A stretch of 64,000 nt of DNA from Eopsaltria australis (Eukaryota > Chordata > Aves > Passeriformes > Petroicidae), in contig JAVTVJ010001861.1 in NCBI GenBank assembly GCA_034509425.1, positions 62,001 to 126,000 on the forward strand, written 5' to 3'. A program made the translations under genes and the position numbers. The notes under the pieces were generated by a model. That model was not told the DNA's origin. It did no database searches and was given only the letters and a program-made list of their open reading frames with translations. This document shows positions 47,201-58,312 of the stretch, piece after piece (the first letter of the stretch is position 1; every line of letters begins with the position of its first letter).

Positions 47201-50200
47201 TTGGGTTGTGCCCGGGAGCAGAACAAAAAGACAGGACTCAATGGAAGTTCTTGGATTTCTTCCAGGTCTCCCACCCCTGTCTACCTGTGGCCATCTCTTG
47301 TTGCAGTGTAGGTTTTAAACTCCTAAGGATGGGGCCATGTTTTTGTTACTCCTGTAAGTGGTGCACCTCCTGATCCGAGCCCTGGGCGCTCTCATGGCCC
47401 AAACCATGGATGGTGCTTGTCATAGCAGCCCACTGGGTAGTCCAAGCTGTTCCAGAATGTCCCTGACTGAGAAGTTCCCCTTTGGTTTTGATGTAGAATC
47501 AATGTGAATGCATCAATTTTTCAGACACTGCCACCTGAAGGAACAGCAGGGTCAGTGCTGTCAGCTGTGGTTACAGCTCCAGCTTTGGGATCCAGGACTG
47601 GGTCTGCTCTCTACTTCCAGAGTGCTTTGAGCTTGTAAATATGTGCCAGCTCCTCTGGAGGCAGGGCTGCTGGAGACTGGGAGCCTTTGAGATTTTCCAG
47701 AGCAATAAAAATCTAACTCTATTTCCTTGTCTAATAAACAGAACAGCAGAGAATCTTAAAGGACCTTCAGATCCATCCACATTCAGACCAGTGTAGTAGT
47801 GTCAGGCCTCTTTAGTTTGTTACTTTAATAGACTTTAAAGTATGTCTCAATTGTTTCCTTATTGCTTGAAGATCCCTTGGAAATGTCAGGTTTTGGTGGA
47901 ACAAAGCATTTTCTTCCTGGATGTTAAACTCAGCCCTGACAAACTTGAAAAGAAGAGTGGTTGGTTCTTTCTTTCTTTCTTTGTTCTTTCTTCAAGAAAA
48001 CGAGCTGGGAGACTGAGTGTGGTCTGATGTGGTTCATAAGGGTAATGTGGACACTTCAATATTGCAGGTAAATCTGCAGAAGACATATTTGGAGAGTTGT
48101 TTACTCAAGCCAACACCTTTGCCTCTCGGGTGAGCAGTCTCGTCGAGAGAGTTGACCGCTTGCAAGTCAAAGTCACTCAGCTGGATCCCAAAGAGGAGGA
48201 AGGTAATGGAGTGGAGCCCAGGCTGAGTGTGGTGAAGGTTCTCCTTGAGTCAGCGTGGTTGGTTCAGCACCATAAACCCAGCGTGACACTGCCATGGGTG
48301 TTGGAATGTGTTCTCTGGAGCTAAGGGGGACTGCTTCCCTGCCTCCCAGTAGAGCCCTTGTGGACAGCCTTTTTGGCCAGGTCCAGCTTTGCTCTTCCGT
48401 GACTCTCCATGTGGGAACTCGCTGTCCAGCAGCTGGGTGGCAGTGGATGAGCTGCTTGAGCTTGGTCACAGGGGTTCCAAAGCCCACGGCCGCTCGAGGG
48501 AGAGCCGTGTTGGTGGAGCAGAAGATCTTGGCACAGCACACTGGAGATTTGATGGGTTTCCCAAGGGATCTGTGGGAAAAGGAACCTGACCTTAAGAAGT
48601 GCAAAGCATGCCAAGAACTCCAACTGAAATCAGATGATCAGTGCTTGGGCTTTGGTGTCGTTGGCCTGGGTCAAGCTGTTCTTCACTTGTTCTCTCCTCT
48701 TCCTTACAGTCTCCTTGCAAGGCATTAACACCAGGAAGGCCTTCAAAAGCTCCACCACTCAGGACCAGAAGCTCTTTGACAGAGATTCTCTCCCTGTGCC
48801 TGTCCTCGAAACCTACAGGACCTGCAATACCCCTCCACCTCTCAACATCCTCTCACCTTACAGGTAGGGCTGTAATACCTTCTTGTTCCCTTGCAGAGAA
48901 GAACCTCTTCCTCCCAGCCTGCTGGGGAGGTCCTTTCCCATCCTGTACTGGACTGAAATAGCTGTTTCCACTGGGAAATTGAGTTGCTGAACAAATCCAC
49001 CAGGAAATCTCAATCCTTTGGATTATGTGAAACCTTGCTTTTGAGGTCATACAAGTGAATGTAGCTAGAAAATTATCTCTTTGGTTTTCTGCTGTCACTT
49101 TTCTGAGTGCCTTGGGGCCAGGTGTGGCTGGCACTGCAGAACCATGCTGGGTGTGCTGCAGATGAGGCATTTTTCTTGTGCTCCTCCATAGCCCCATGGC
49201 TGCTTTCCAAAGAGCCACAGTGTGAGATGCAGGGCATTCACTTGGAGATGGCTCTCGGGTGGGTGCAGCAGGCTCCTGGTGGCGCTTCCTGTGGCCTTCA
49301 GTGCCTGGTCTGAGACATCTGGGACCTACACTGGCTGTGTAACCAGTTCTGAGCAGTCCCACTCTGATTCCATCATGTAGGTAGTAGAAGTAAAGGGGGT
49401 CAGAATCCAGAGACTTATCCCACATCCATAAATATCTTCTGAGCAGGTAAAAAGTAATTACAGATAGCTGGAGGCAGCTGTCTCCTGCCAGACGCGGCTG
49501 CACTGCAAAGTGGGAGGAGAGGGAGTGTGTGTGTGCTCACTCAGGAGCTTCAAGGACGCTGCTGGTCTGATTTAGGGTTCCTGAGCTGGAGGAGGAGGTT
49601 TTTTCACACCAGAATACAGCATAAACAAAAGGGAGTTGAAGTGAGAGACCTGCTGCTCTCCTGGTGATTGTTCAGAACAGTTGAGCTCTTCAGGGGCTGT
49701 GTAATGGAGGGTTTGTGTGAGGGTAGAAGGAGTGGGATGTGGGAGAGCTGGGATGACTGAGATGGGGGTCTCTTCCTGTTCTGAAATGGGGGGCAGAGGC
49801 AAGAACAGCCCTTGTGACCGCCTCACTGCACTTCTAAACTGTCATCTGAGATTGTGCCTTGTGTTTCCTTCAAAGAAATGTGTGACTTGATCCTTGTCTG
49901 TGTGGTTTTTTCCCCTCCCTGTTCCAGGGATGATGGCAAAGAAGCACTTAAATTCTACACAGATCCTTCATATTTCTTCGACCTTTGGAAGGAGAAGATG
50001 CTTCAGGACACCAAGGATATCATGAAGGAAAAGCGGAAACACAGGGTGAGGAAGGGAAGAATAGAAGTGGGAAGTGTTAATAAATTCTGGACTCCAAATT
50101 TGCTATCCAAAATTCAAGTTTGCACTTTTGGACTCCTGAGGGATCAATTCAGTGAAGTTTTTGTCTGTTTTACCCTCATCCTTGTTAATTAAAAAAAGAG

Positions 50201-53200
50201 AACAAAGATACCTCTAATTGTTTTTTCCAAATGCCACTGTCTTTGGGCCTTAATGTTAAATTATATCATAACATAAGAGATGTAATCTTAACATACTTTA
50301 TTTAGCTTTTGAGCAACTGGAGTATTAAGCATGAAAACAGATTGTGATTCTTAATGAAAAATAACAAAGGGGAGATTTAGGGTGTGTTAGAATTCTGAGT
50401 GAGGCCATCTAAAGCCCAGTTCTCTGTGGGCAAGTGTCCATATTGCATCCCAGAACACTGAACACCATCAGGGTGAAGGTGAGATTTGAGTGGCTCAACA
50501 CAGAGGCCAAAACCTGAATTGATGTGGGAAACCGAGCTTTTACTCTGCCCTCAAGTTGCTTATGCCAGGGGGTGATGATGGCATCGTGTCTGGGCTGCAC
50601 TGGGCAACCTGATGTTGTCTGGCATTTTTTATGTTGTCTGTGCTCCAGCTTTTTTATATGGAATATCTTTGGAGAGTGCAGGGAAGTAAATTAAAAATCC
50701 CCTTTGAGAATATGTCTTGTTGTAACCGCGCCAGGTCTGTCCTGTCCCTCTCTATTCCCAGTGAATTTAAAACAAAAAAAAGCTTGTGTTTGATTCCTCC
50801 TCTCTTAGAAAGAGAAAAAGGAGAATCCAAACCGAGGAAATGTGAATCCACGGAAAATCAAAACCCGGAAAGAGGAGTGGGAGAAGCTGAAAATGGGACA
50901 GGAATTTGTGGAGTCAAAGGACAAGCATGGTCCTGCAGGGTAAGCAGCTCTGGGGCTGGGTGATTGGGATGCAGTTCACCCTGTGCTGCAGCTCCTCTGG
51001 ATCCACGGATCGATACTGCCACTAATCAGATTCTCCAAAGTAAATCCGTCTGCTGATTTAAAATTTGCCAAATAAATCAGGGAACTGCACGGTTGGAGCA
51101 AGGTGGCAGGAACGGCTCTGGCTGCTCGCGCTGCCTGTGGGCACAGAGGTGTTGGGAGCTTTGGCTCTGCCCCACGGCAGTGCCCTTCCCTCACACCCAG
51201 CCCAGGGTGCCATCGGTGCCATTGTGTGATGGCTTTGTTACATTTCACAAATGGCTCTTCACACCCTAAAGTTGAAGCGGGGGCTGTCCCCATCCAAGTA
51301 TTTCAAGCTACAGATCTCTCTTTAGCACTTCTGGCTTGGGAATTCATTTAACTTTTGACACCAGCAAGGCTGGAAGCAGACCGAATTCCCCACAATGCTC
51401 TTCTTCCTTGCAGCTTCCTTTCATATAAGAAAAAAATCTCTCTTTAAATCACACTCTCCAGCTAAAAATAAAGCTTGCTTTTAGTTTAATAGGAGAACAG
51501 GTTTGGTTTCTAGCAGGGGAATCAAGCAGCACAACAGCACCATTTTCTTGCTCCTCTCTTTTCTCATGTGAGTGGGTTCTTGCATTTGGATTCACTTGGG
51601 GTCCAGAGCCCCCAAAAATGGGGTGGTTCCCCCTCCCCACAGTGAAATGAGTCCACTGAAAGTGTGAGAGTCTCTGTTCCAGCTTTGGATACTTGTTTTA
51701 TTGGCATTGTGGTTTCCATTTTGATACTCTATTCTTGAGCTTATTTTTTGGCCTCTTTGAATGTCTCCTGGTTTTGCCACTGATGATACTCTGTAATTGC
51801 AAGTTCTTTAAGTCTAAGTTGGTCAAAACACTCCTAAGTATTTTTACTAAATCAAGTGTTAAGAAAAATGCATTTATTCAGGTGTTTGCTTGTTTATTGA
51901 AATACATACTCCTGCTGTTCTGCTGTGCAGCAGCAATAAACAGGGCAGCACCTGAGCAAATTTTAGCCAAAGAATTTTATAGGACAAACACATACAGGTG
52001 TTTGTGGTTCTCCATACAGGAGTCTTTGAGAAATAAAGGGGGTTTTTTTGATTATATAAAATCATGGACTGGTTTGGGTTGGAAAGGACCTTAAAATTCA
52101 TCCAGTTCCACCCCCTGCCATGGGCAGGGATGCCTTCCACTAGGCCAGGTAGCTCCAAGCCCTGTCCAACCTGGCCTTGGACACTTACAGGGATGGAGCA
52201 GCCAATCTCTCTGGACAACTCTCTGGGGGGGAAAATGAGCTTCAGAGATTGCCTTGAACTCTTTAAACACTTTAAATCTTGCTGTTCCCAGGTACCCCTC
52301 CAACATGGTGTATCAGAACGGCAGCATCGGCTCCAACGAGAGCATGGACGGGAGCTGCTACCCGCCACCGCCACAGACTGACTCCATTGTGCCACCACCT
52401 CCCTCATTCCCAGATGACAGCCTGCCTCCACCCCCGGTGGAATTTAGGTAAGCCTACGGGATTCCTTCTGTCACCAAGGAGTAGTAGGTGGTGTAAAAGG
52501 ATGACATGAGGCAGGCTGAGATAGTTCAGTAGAACTTCCTAACGGGTGTTGTATGGGAACCAGAATGCTCCTGTCTGGAAGGGAAGTGCAACTGCAGGCA
52601 GGGACAGAGGCACAGGCAGCACAGCTCTCCATGAATCCCAGCCACCGTCACCATTCCCAGGCAGAAGGGGAGAACTAGAGCAGATTTATTCCTCAGCAGT
52701 GTCCCAGTGAATGGTTTGGCTCCACTGCCGGGGTTTTCCAATGCAGTTGTTCCATAGCATGGACTTTTGTTCCTTATGTTCCACTTGGACAATGCTCTCA
52801 GGCACATCATGGAATTCTTGGGGGCGTCCTGTGCTGGGCCAGGGGTTTAACATGATGATCCTTGTGAGTCCCTTCCAATTCAGGATATTCCATGACAGAG
52901 CTTTGCAAAGAACAGCTTCTTTAACCTCTTTGCTCTGATCTGTGAGAAACGCACAACATGGGCATTGGAGATGGAGATGTATTTAAATTTCAAGGACTTG
53001 AGCACAGCAGCTGCCTCCTTCCCAGAGACCTGGGTGCAAGTTCAGGTCATTTACTTCAGCTTGAATGAAATGGTGACTCCCAGGCACCTCCAGAGATGAG
53101 AGTTATGGTCCAACAGTGGCCCAAGACACAAAGGGCGAAACAAGAGTGGACTTTTTCTTTTTTTTAAAGACATTAAAACAGAGTCAAGAAAACAAGAGAA

Positions 53201-55356
53201 AGTCTGTCTGATAGACAGGGCTGCTTGGCTTCTCTCCATCTTATCCAAAGGCAGCAATGCTGCAGCAAAGGCTCTTGTGATGTGTCAGAGAGACCCAGCA
53301 CTGCACTCTGCAGCCTGTGCCTCTCGGGCAGAGCAGACACGAGCTCTCAGATGAAGCTCTCACTGCCTTATGCAGTTGCTTAGATCTCTGCCCAGCCCCA
53401 CAGATCTCCCCTCTCTGATTTTGTTTTGATGGTTGTTTTTAAGGAACCCTGGGAGGTAGATTTGATCTCCAGGAGTCTGTTTTGGATCAGCACTGTTAAA
53501 AATGCTGATGTTTTTGTGAAAAATGTACCTTATTTTTTTGTCTTGCCATGGAAGGAGGTGTCAGTTTGGGGCTTCCCTTACACAGCATGTCACACGGGCA
53601 GTGGAGTCCTCTGAGATGAACAGAGCCTCCACAATGGGAGATGCAGTCCCTCATGCATTGGTGTTTTCCATGGGAGCAGGTTGTGTTTCCATGTCCTCCC
53701 CTTCACTCCCATGGCAAGCTCTCAGACATGGCTGCTGCACTGCAGCTCCGAGCCGTGGAATCCAGGGAGGGGAGATCCATCCCCAGCAGGTGTTCAGAGC
53801 AAATGCTTTCCTGGCACCCCCGCCCTCCTCATGCAGTTTATCCCAGCAGACATCCCTGATCCCTGCCTGGCGTGTCACAAGCCTGACCTCGGTGAGGAGG
53901 GGGGTAGCAGGAGCTCTGGGGCCAGGAGGCTGCTCCGAGCTCGGATGTGCCCGCCTGGCCTCTGATGGAGGTGAGGTGGCTCATGCTCTTGTCAGCCTGG
54001 GAGTTGGGATGGAGGACAGCATTCCTGCCATCCCTAGAAGCTTTCCTTTGTTCAGGAGGTGTAGGCCAAAAGCAACAGTATGAGGGAACTAAAACCAAGG
54101 AGTGAGGTCTCATGGAAACATCAGTTAAAGCTGGAACTTGGGTTTTTTTTGTCTGGACTGCAGCAACACACATGATTTGCATTAACACTGAGACTGTACA
54201 GTCTGATCTGGCCTCAGGGCTAATTCCCTGTCTCTCTCGTTCTGTTGCCACAGCTATCCTGTAGACAACCAAAGAGGTTCTGGTTCTGGAGGGCCCAAAC
54301 GATCCAGCCTGGTTAGCCCGAGCCAGCCGCCCCCAGCTCCTCCGATCGGGTCCCCCTCGGCAGCCAGGCCGGGCTTTGCTCCCCCTCCAGCTCCTCCTCC
54401 ACCACCACCACTGATGGAAAACAACCCCCCTCCACCACCTCCCATGGGCTTCCCGTCCCCGGGAACCCCCCCACCACCCTCGCCCCCTTCTTTCCCCCCT
54501 CACCCCGAGTTTGCTGCCCCTCCACCTCCCCCACCGCCCCCAGCAGTCGACTATTCCAGTGTTCTCCCAGCCCCGATGTCGCAGCCGGGCACTGGGATTG
54601 CACCGCCCCCGCCGCCGCCCCCGCCTCCTCCCGGCCCACCTCCCCTGGCTTCCAGCGGCCTGGATGGCCCCCCGCCCCCTCCTCCACCCTCCGACACCTC
54701 CGCATCCAAGCCCAAGTCATCCTTGCCTGCAGTTAGCGATGCCAGGAGTGATCTGCTTTCAGCTATTCGGCAAGGTAAGGTTGTGTTTCCATGCCAGCAT
54801 TCTCCTTTGCCTCTGGAAAACCCTTGGGAGCTGTCTCCTGGGAGCGGTGTGACTGCCTTGCTGCTCAGGGCTTGTCCCTTGTGGTCCCTCCTTGTCTGCC
54901 CACCCTCATGAGCACCTTGCTGGGTTTTATGCTTCCCCCAACACCTCTGGAGATGGCAGTGCTGGAATTGGGGCGATCCAGGTGTGTTGGGGAATGTGCA
55001 GCAGTGGAGTTTCCCTGTGGAGGAGCACAGAAGGGATTTGCTTCCCATTCCACCTCCCCACCCCAGCCTGTCCTGGCTGTCACCATCCATGCTACCCCAG
55101 CAGTCCCAGCGTGCCTCGCTCAGAGCACCGTGACAAAGGGAGGTTCCAGTGTGAGCAAGACCTTAGCACGATCCCCTCCATTCCCTTCTTCCCAACAGGC
55201 TTCCAGCTGCGCAAGGTGGAGGAGCAGCGGGAGCAGGAGAAGCGGGACGTGGTGGGGAACGACGTGGCCACGATCCTGTCCCGCCGCATCGCGGTGGAGT
55301 ACAGCGACTCCGAGGATGACTCCTCCGAGTTCGACGAGGATGAGTGGTCGGATTAG
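44128..55356 (+). CDS. WASF2: WASF2 (WAVE2), actin nucleation-promoting factor; CDS spans eight coding exons
   Basis: CDS join: 44128-44257, 48068-48202, 48710-48863, 49928-50045, 50809-50939, 52292-52447, 54254-54774, 55199-55356; 1503 nt, 500 residues (human 498). WAVE2 is the subunit of the WAVE regulatory complex (with CYFIP, NCKAP1, ABI, BRK1) that activates Arp2/3 downstream of Rac at the cell's leading edge. Domains in order: N-terminal WAVE homology domain about 1-170, starting [14 protein letters not shown], with the conserved [10 protein letters not shown] containing Y150; basic region 180-215; long proline-rich region about 250-430 with runs of 7-10 prolines (profilin/SH3 ligands); WH2 about 436-453 ([14 protein letters not shown]); connector to about 485; acidic tail 486-500 ending DEWSD with W498. 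The ATG has A at -3 and is preceded by a 24-nt UTR piece in exon 2. No frame break or missing key residue is visible. Confidence 0.98.
44459..44483. repeat. (GT)n microsatellite
   Basis: gtgtgtgtatgtgtgtgtgc with minor interruptions, 200 bp into WASF2 intron 2. Confidence 0.8.
46005..46076 (-). mobile_element. Possible old CR1-like end
   Basis: The words ttatagaatccacaagctaa and gatggaaggacctattaaat are reminiscent of an older CR1 family terminus read antisense. Divergence is high. Confidence 0.3.
47964..47992. repeat. (CTTT)n microsatellite
   Basis: Repeated tttctttctttctttg about 75 bp upstream of the WASF2 exon 3 acceptor. Confidence 0.85.
48068..48202 (+). CDS. WASF2: WASF2 exon 3
   Basis: Acceptor atattgcag, donor gtaatg. 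135 nt, entered and left in phase 1. Encodes the [16 protein letters not shown] to TQLDPKEEE helix region of the WAVE homology domain, which contacts ABI and BRK1 in the complex. Confidence 0.95.
48203..48709 (+). other. WASF2 intron 3
   Basis: 507 bp between checked splice sites; nothing recognisable inside. Confidence 0.85.
48710..48863 (+). CDS. WASF2: WASF2 exon 4
   Basis: Acceptor tccttacag, donor gtaggg. 154 nt, phase 1 in, phase 2 out. Encodes [15 protein letters not shown] to LNILSPYR. Confidence 0.95.
48864..49927 (+). other. WASF2 intron 4
   Basis: 1064 bp between checked splice sites; no repeat or gene recognised. Confidence 0.85.
49928..50045 (+). CDS. WASF2: WASF2 exon 5
   Basis: Acceptor ctgttccag, donor gtgagg. 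118 nt, phase 2 in, phase 0 out. Encodes [20 protein letters not shown] to KEKRKHR, including Y150, the position equivalent to an Abl-targeted tyrosine in mammalian WAVE2. Confidence 0.95.
50046..50808 (+). other. WASF2 intron 5
   Basis: 763 bp between checked splice sites; nothing recognisable inside. Confidence 0.85.
50809..50939 (+). CDS. WASF2: WASF2 exon 6 (basic region)
   Basis: Acceptor cctctcttag, donor gtaagc. 131 nt, phase 0 in, phase 2 out. Encodes the lysine/arginine-rich [19 protein letters not shown] and following residues; in the family this basic segment binds phosphoinositides at the membrane. Confidence 0.95.
50940..52291 (+). other. WASF2 intron 6
   Basis: 1352 bp. An antisense CR1 end occupies 52057-52232, close to the exon 7 acceptor. 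No other feature is seen. Confidence 0.85.
52057..52232 (-). mobile_element. CR1 LINE 3' end in WASF2 intron 6
   Basis: Antisense CR1: aaatcatggactggtttggg, ggaaaggaccttaaaattca, ctgccatgggcagggatgcc, ccctgtccaacctggccttg and cagggatggagcagccaatc. Confidence 0.9.
52292..52447 (+). CDS. WASF2: WASF2 exon 7
   Basis: Acceptor gctgttcccag, donor gtaagc. 156 nt, phase 2 in and out. Encodes [20 protein letters not shown] and the first proline-rich stretch. A CR1 fragment ends only about 60 bp upstream of the acceptor. Confidence 0.95.
52448..54253 (+). other. WASF2 intron 7
   Basis: 1806 bp with a sense-strand CR1-like 3' end at about 52770-52906. No coding content is supported. Confidence 0.85.
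52770..52906 (+). mobile_element. CR1-like 3' end of a different subfamily in WASF2 intron 7
   Basis: Sense orientation with ggacaatgctctcaggcaca, ttgggggcgtcctgtgctgg and gatccttgtgagtcccttcc followed by aattcaggatattccatgac. This tail differs from the aaccattctatg tail of the other copies. Confidence 0.7.
54254..54774 (+). CDS. WASF2: WASF2 exon 8 (proline-rich region and start of WH2)
   Basis: Acceptor ctgttgccacag, donor gtaagg. 521 nt, phase 2 in, phase 1 out. Encodes [11 protein letters not shown], the long polyproline tracts, and [13 protein letters not shown] of the WH2 actin-binding motif, which is split by the following intron. Confidence 0.95.
54775..55198 (+). other. WASF2 intron 8
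   Basis: 424 bp, gtaagg donor and caacag acceptor, splitting the WH2 motif. Nothing else recognised. Confidence 0.85.
55199..55356 (+). CDS. WASF2: WASF2 exon 9 (rest of WH2, connector and acidic tail, stop)
   Basis: Acceptor cttcccaacag. 158 nt including TAG at 55354-55356. Encodes [20 protein letters not shown] through [20 protein letters not shown] to the terminal DEWSD that binds Arp2/3. It is unusually CpG-rich for a terminal coding exon. Confidence 0.95.
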
Positions 55357-57009
55357 CCACGCTCCCATCCCCTCCTTCCCTTCTCTCCTGGGTTCGCTTC
55401 TTACAGAATCAGGTGGCCAAACCTTGCGCCACATCCTTTTCATCCTCTAACCAAAGATGTGCCAAGGGTTTTCAGACAACCAGCAGCATATCTCCCCTCT
55501 CCCTCCCCCTCCAGCTTTGGCAGGACTTCGTGCTCTGCCTTTCCAAAAGGTCTCCTCACGGACACTGAGGATGCGGCGTTGGGATTTAGCTGGAGGGGGT
55601 GTAACGGTTGCTTATTTAAAAGAGAGCTAAACCTCCAGATTTTTGATGCCACCAAGCAGAGCACATATAAACCCTCCATCCTGAGGGATTTTTAAAGTAA
55701 AGATGGATGATCCTGTTGCGGCCGCGTGGCCTTTCGGATGAAGGACATTTTCAGCTGGTTTTCTCAGTGCAACAGCAGACAGTTGATCTGATGGCTCTTC
55801 CTTGCCAGTGAATACTGGTAGTGCTGCAAGAAAATGGGCTTTAAATGTCAGTTCTCTGCTGCATCCCACTGTCAAATAATCAGGTTTTTGGCAATAGTGC
55901 ACAATTCTTTTTCCCCTGACCCCTGAGTATTAATTCCAGATCACCCTGTGTGGGGTGCACTTCCTGGCTCCGAGGCTGCTGAGTGCCTTGGGTGCAGTGT
56001 AAGGAGGGACTTTTTTTATTTTAGAAACTGCCTTTACCTTCCTCAAATCTCTTGGACTGCTTTGCCAAGAGGAGACTTGCACAGAGGGATGTAAAACCAG
56101 GGCAGGACGCTTGCTCAGCTTCCCACTCTTGGGAAAGCAGAGGCACTGCCCCATTGAGACACATCTGTGGTCAGCTCCGAGCGGTGGCCAGACCTCGCCA
56201 GGCTGATTTTCTCCAATTCATGCTGAGATTGTGTTTTAAAATTCCAGATCCAGTGCCTAAGACAGGGAGATAGGGTGGGGAGGGGTTCTCTGAACACCAG
56301 GCACTGTGGTGATCTTTGGCCTGCCAGGGCAGTTTGAGAGGTGCTTTTTTTAGCAGGGTGACCGTACTTTTAACACAGGGACTTAAATGCTGTTATTGCC
56401 TTTGCTTCTTCTCCCTTCCCCCTAGGGAGGGGAGTTTGTGTGCCTAAAAACATTGTGTGTGTGAACTGAGTTGCCCATCAGTTACATCAGTCCTAACCTA
56501 CCCTAATTTTGTTATTATAATTCATTAGTTAATTTTAAGAGAACATTTTTTCTCCTCACTAACCCTGTGAATTAATTCCCAGGCTGCTCACTATAGATCC
56601 AGTACTGGCAGGGGGAAATGGGGAATTTGAACTAGCTGACCTCGGTTTTATTGCTGTTTTATGTTACCTTACATAGAATATATCTTGGAAATCTAACCCA
56701 GATACCCCTGATGTGTATTTTAATTTGGACATGACTCAGTAAGGGTCATGCAAAAAGCAATTCCAAAGCCTTTTTGAGGTTATGGGTCCAGCTGTTGTGG
56801 GATGTGTGTCCCACTAAGACCAACTCTCCCATCTTTTTGCCTTTCCTAAAGTATTTCACCAGCCTGTGCCTGTCTCTCTTCCCTGCCTCGCCTCCTTTAA
56901 TGATGTTGCTGATACCTGGAACGCTGGGCCCTGCCCGAGGCTTGCTGGAAATCCTGCTTGGGAGTTGATTGATGGCTTCAGCTCGTGCCATGGAGATCTC
57001 ACTGATTCC

Positions 57010-57042
57010 TTGTGTGTGTCTGTGTGTGTGTCTGTGTGTGTT
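57010..57042. repeat. (GT)n microsatellite in WASF2 3'UTR
   Basis: tgtgtgtgtctgtgtgtgtg pattern with regular C interruptions. Confidence 0.85.
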
Positions 57043-58277
57043 AACCTTGGCTGGGGCAGAGATGGCCTGCAGGATGGGCTCGGGGGTGCAGATCAGGCTG
57101 GGACCCAGGGAGACCCCAGGGAGTCCCAGGATGGCTGCACCATCAGGGTTTGTCTGCAGGCAGGATGCAGAGGGCGTGGGCAGCCAGGCATCCCGATGGG
57201 CTGGGAACATCTGAGAGCACTAGTGCCAGGTTCTGGAAGAGGGAACAAACCTCTGGGGTGCAGGTGAGCCGTGGTGCAGTGGAGAGACTTGGAAATGCAA
57301 AGGGATGGTTGCTGCAAGCTGCGTGAGGGGATGGGAGAGGCACTGCCTTGTTCTGCTGCTCTTTCTGAGAGCATCCTCCTCCGGCTGCTCTCGGAGACAA
57401 GTTCCCAGGAAAACGGGCCCTGAGCTAACCCGGGCTGACAGCAGGAGCACACAGGGAGGCGAGGAGCCCACAAATGCCAAACCTGCCTCAATTTGAGATT
57501 GCCTTAACTAGACTTAGCCCTTGTTGGGGAACGGGAGCGAGTCTTTCTGTCGCCTGAAATGCAGAGAAGTGCCACATTCCCTGAGTCCCGGTGGATGGTG
57601 TCAGGCAGGGCCGTGCCTGGGGCGCTGGGGACAGTCCCTCACGCTCTGCCTCTTGCACAAGGAGGCTGCTGTGTGGGCACGGCCGCGGGTGGGGGTGGCT
57701 CCTCCGGCCTCCTGGCAGTGGGAGGGACGCTGCCTTGTCCCTGCAAGCCTGCTGGAAACACCCTCTGCTCCCAAATCCCATCCCAGGGCGGGAATCAAAA
57801 CTGCAGGATCCTAAACAGAAGGGTTGTGGACAGGTAGGGGTGGTTGGTTATTGCAGTGTTTTTAAAATCTCCTTTAATTCCTGCCTTTTCTCCCCTAAAT
57901 CTTTGATTGCCAAATGGGTTTAGCCTGTGTGGGGATCCCTGTGAAACAGCTTCTCTAGAGAGGGACCATCTCTGAGCATCGTTGCAAAATCGCAGAGCTC
58001 TGGGCCACCAAGTGAGCTCAATGTTTTTGAAAGCAGTAGGGGAGGAGGAGAGGTGCCAAAACCAACCTTTGCAAGACAGAGCAGCTGTGCTGAAAGTGCA
58101 GGACTGCCCTACCACCTCTGCCCTCGTGTCGTGGGCTCTTACTCCTCCCTTTCATGGGGCTGGGGCAAACCTCAAGCATTTCCCAAAGCCCAGGGCATGA
58201 GCTGGAGCTCCCCACGAGCAGCCATCTCGCCCATCCTGGGAGCCGCTGGCTCTGCAAGTCCGAGCAGGCACGGCCGC

Positions 58278-58312
58278 CTTCCCTTCCCTTCCCTTCTCTT
58301 CCCTTCCCTGGT
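58278..58312. repeat. (CCCTT)n pyrimidine microsatellite in WASF2 3'UTR
   Basis: About six CCCTT units with one TCTCTT variant. Confidence 0.85.

Larger units (their letters stand above)
44258..48067 (+). other. WASF2 intron 2
   Basis: 3810 bp, gtgagt donor and attgcag acceptor. It contains a GT-rich microsatellite at 44459-44483, a possible old CR1-like end near 46005 and a (CTTT)n-type tract near 47964. No coding content is seen. Confidence 0.85.
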
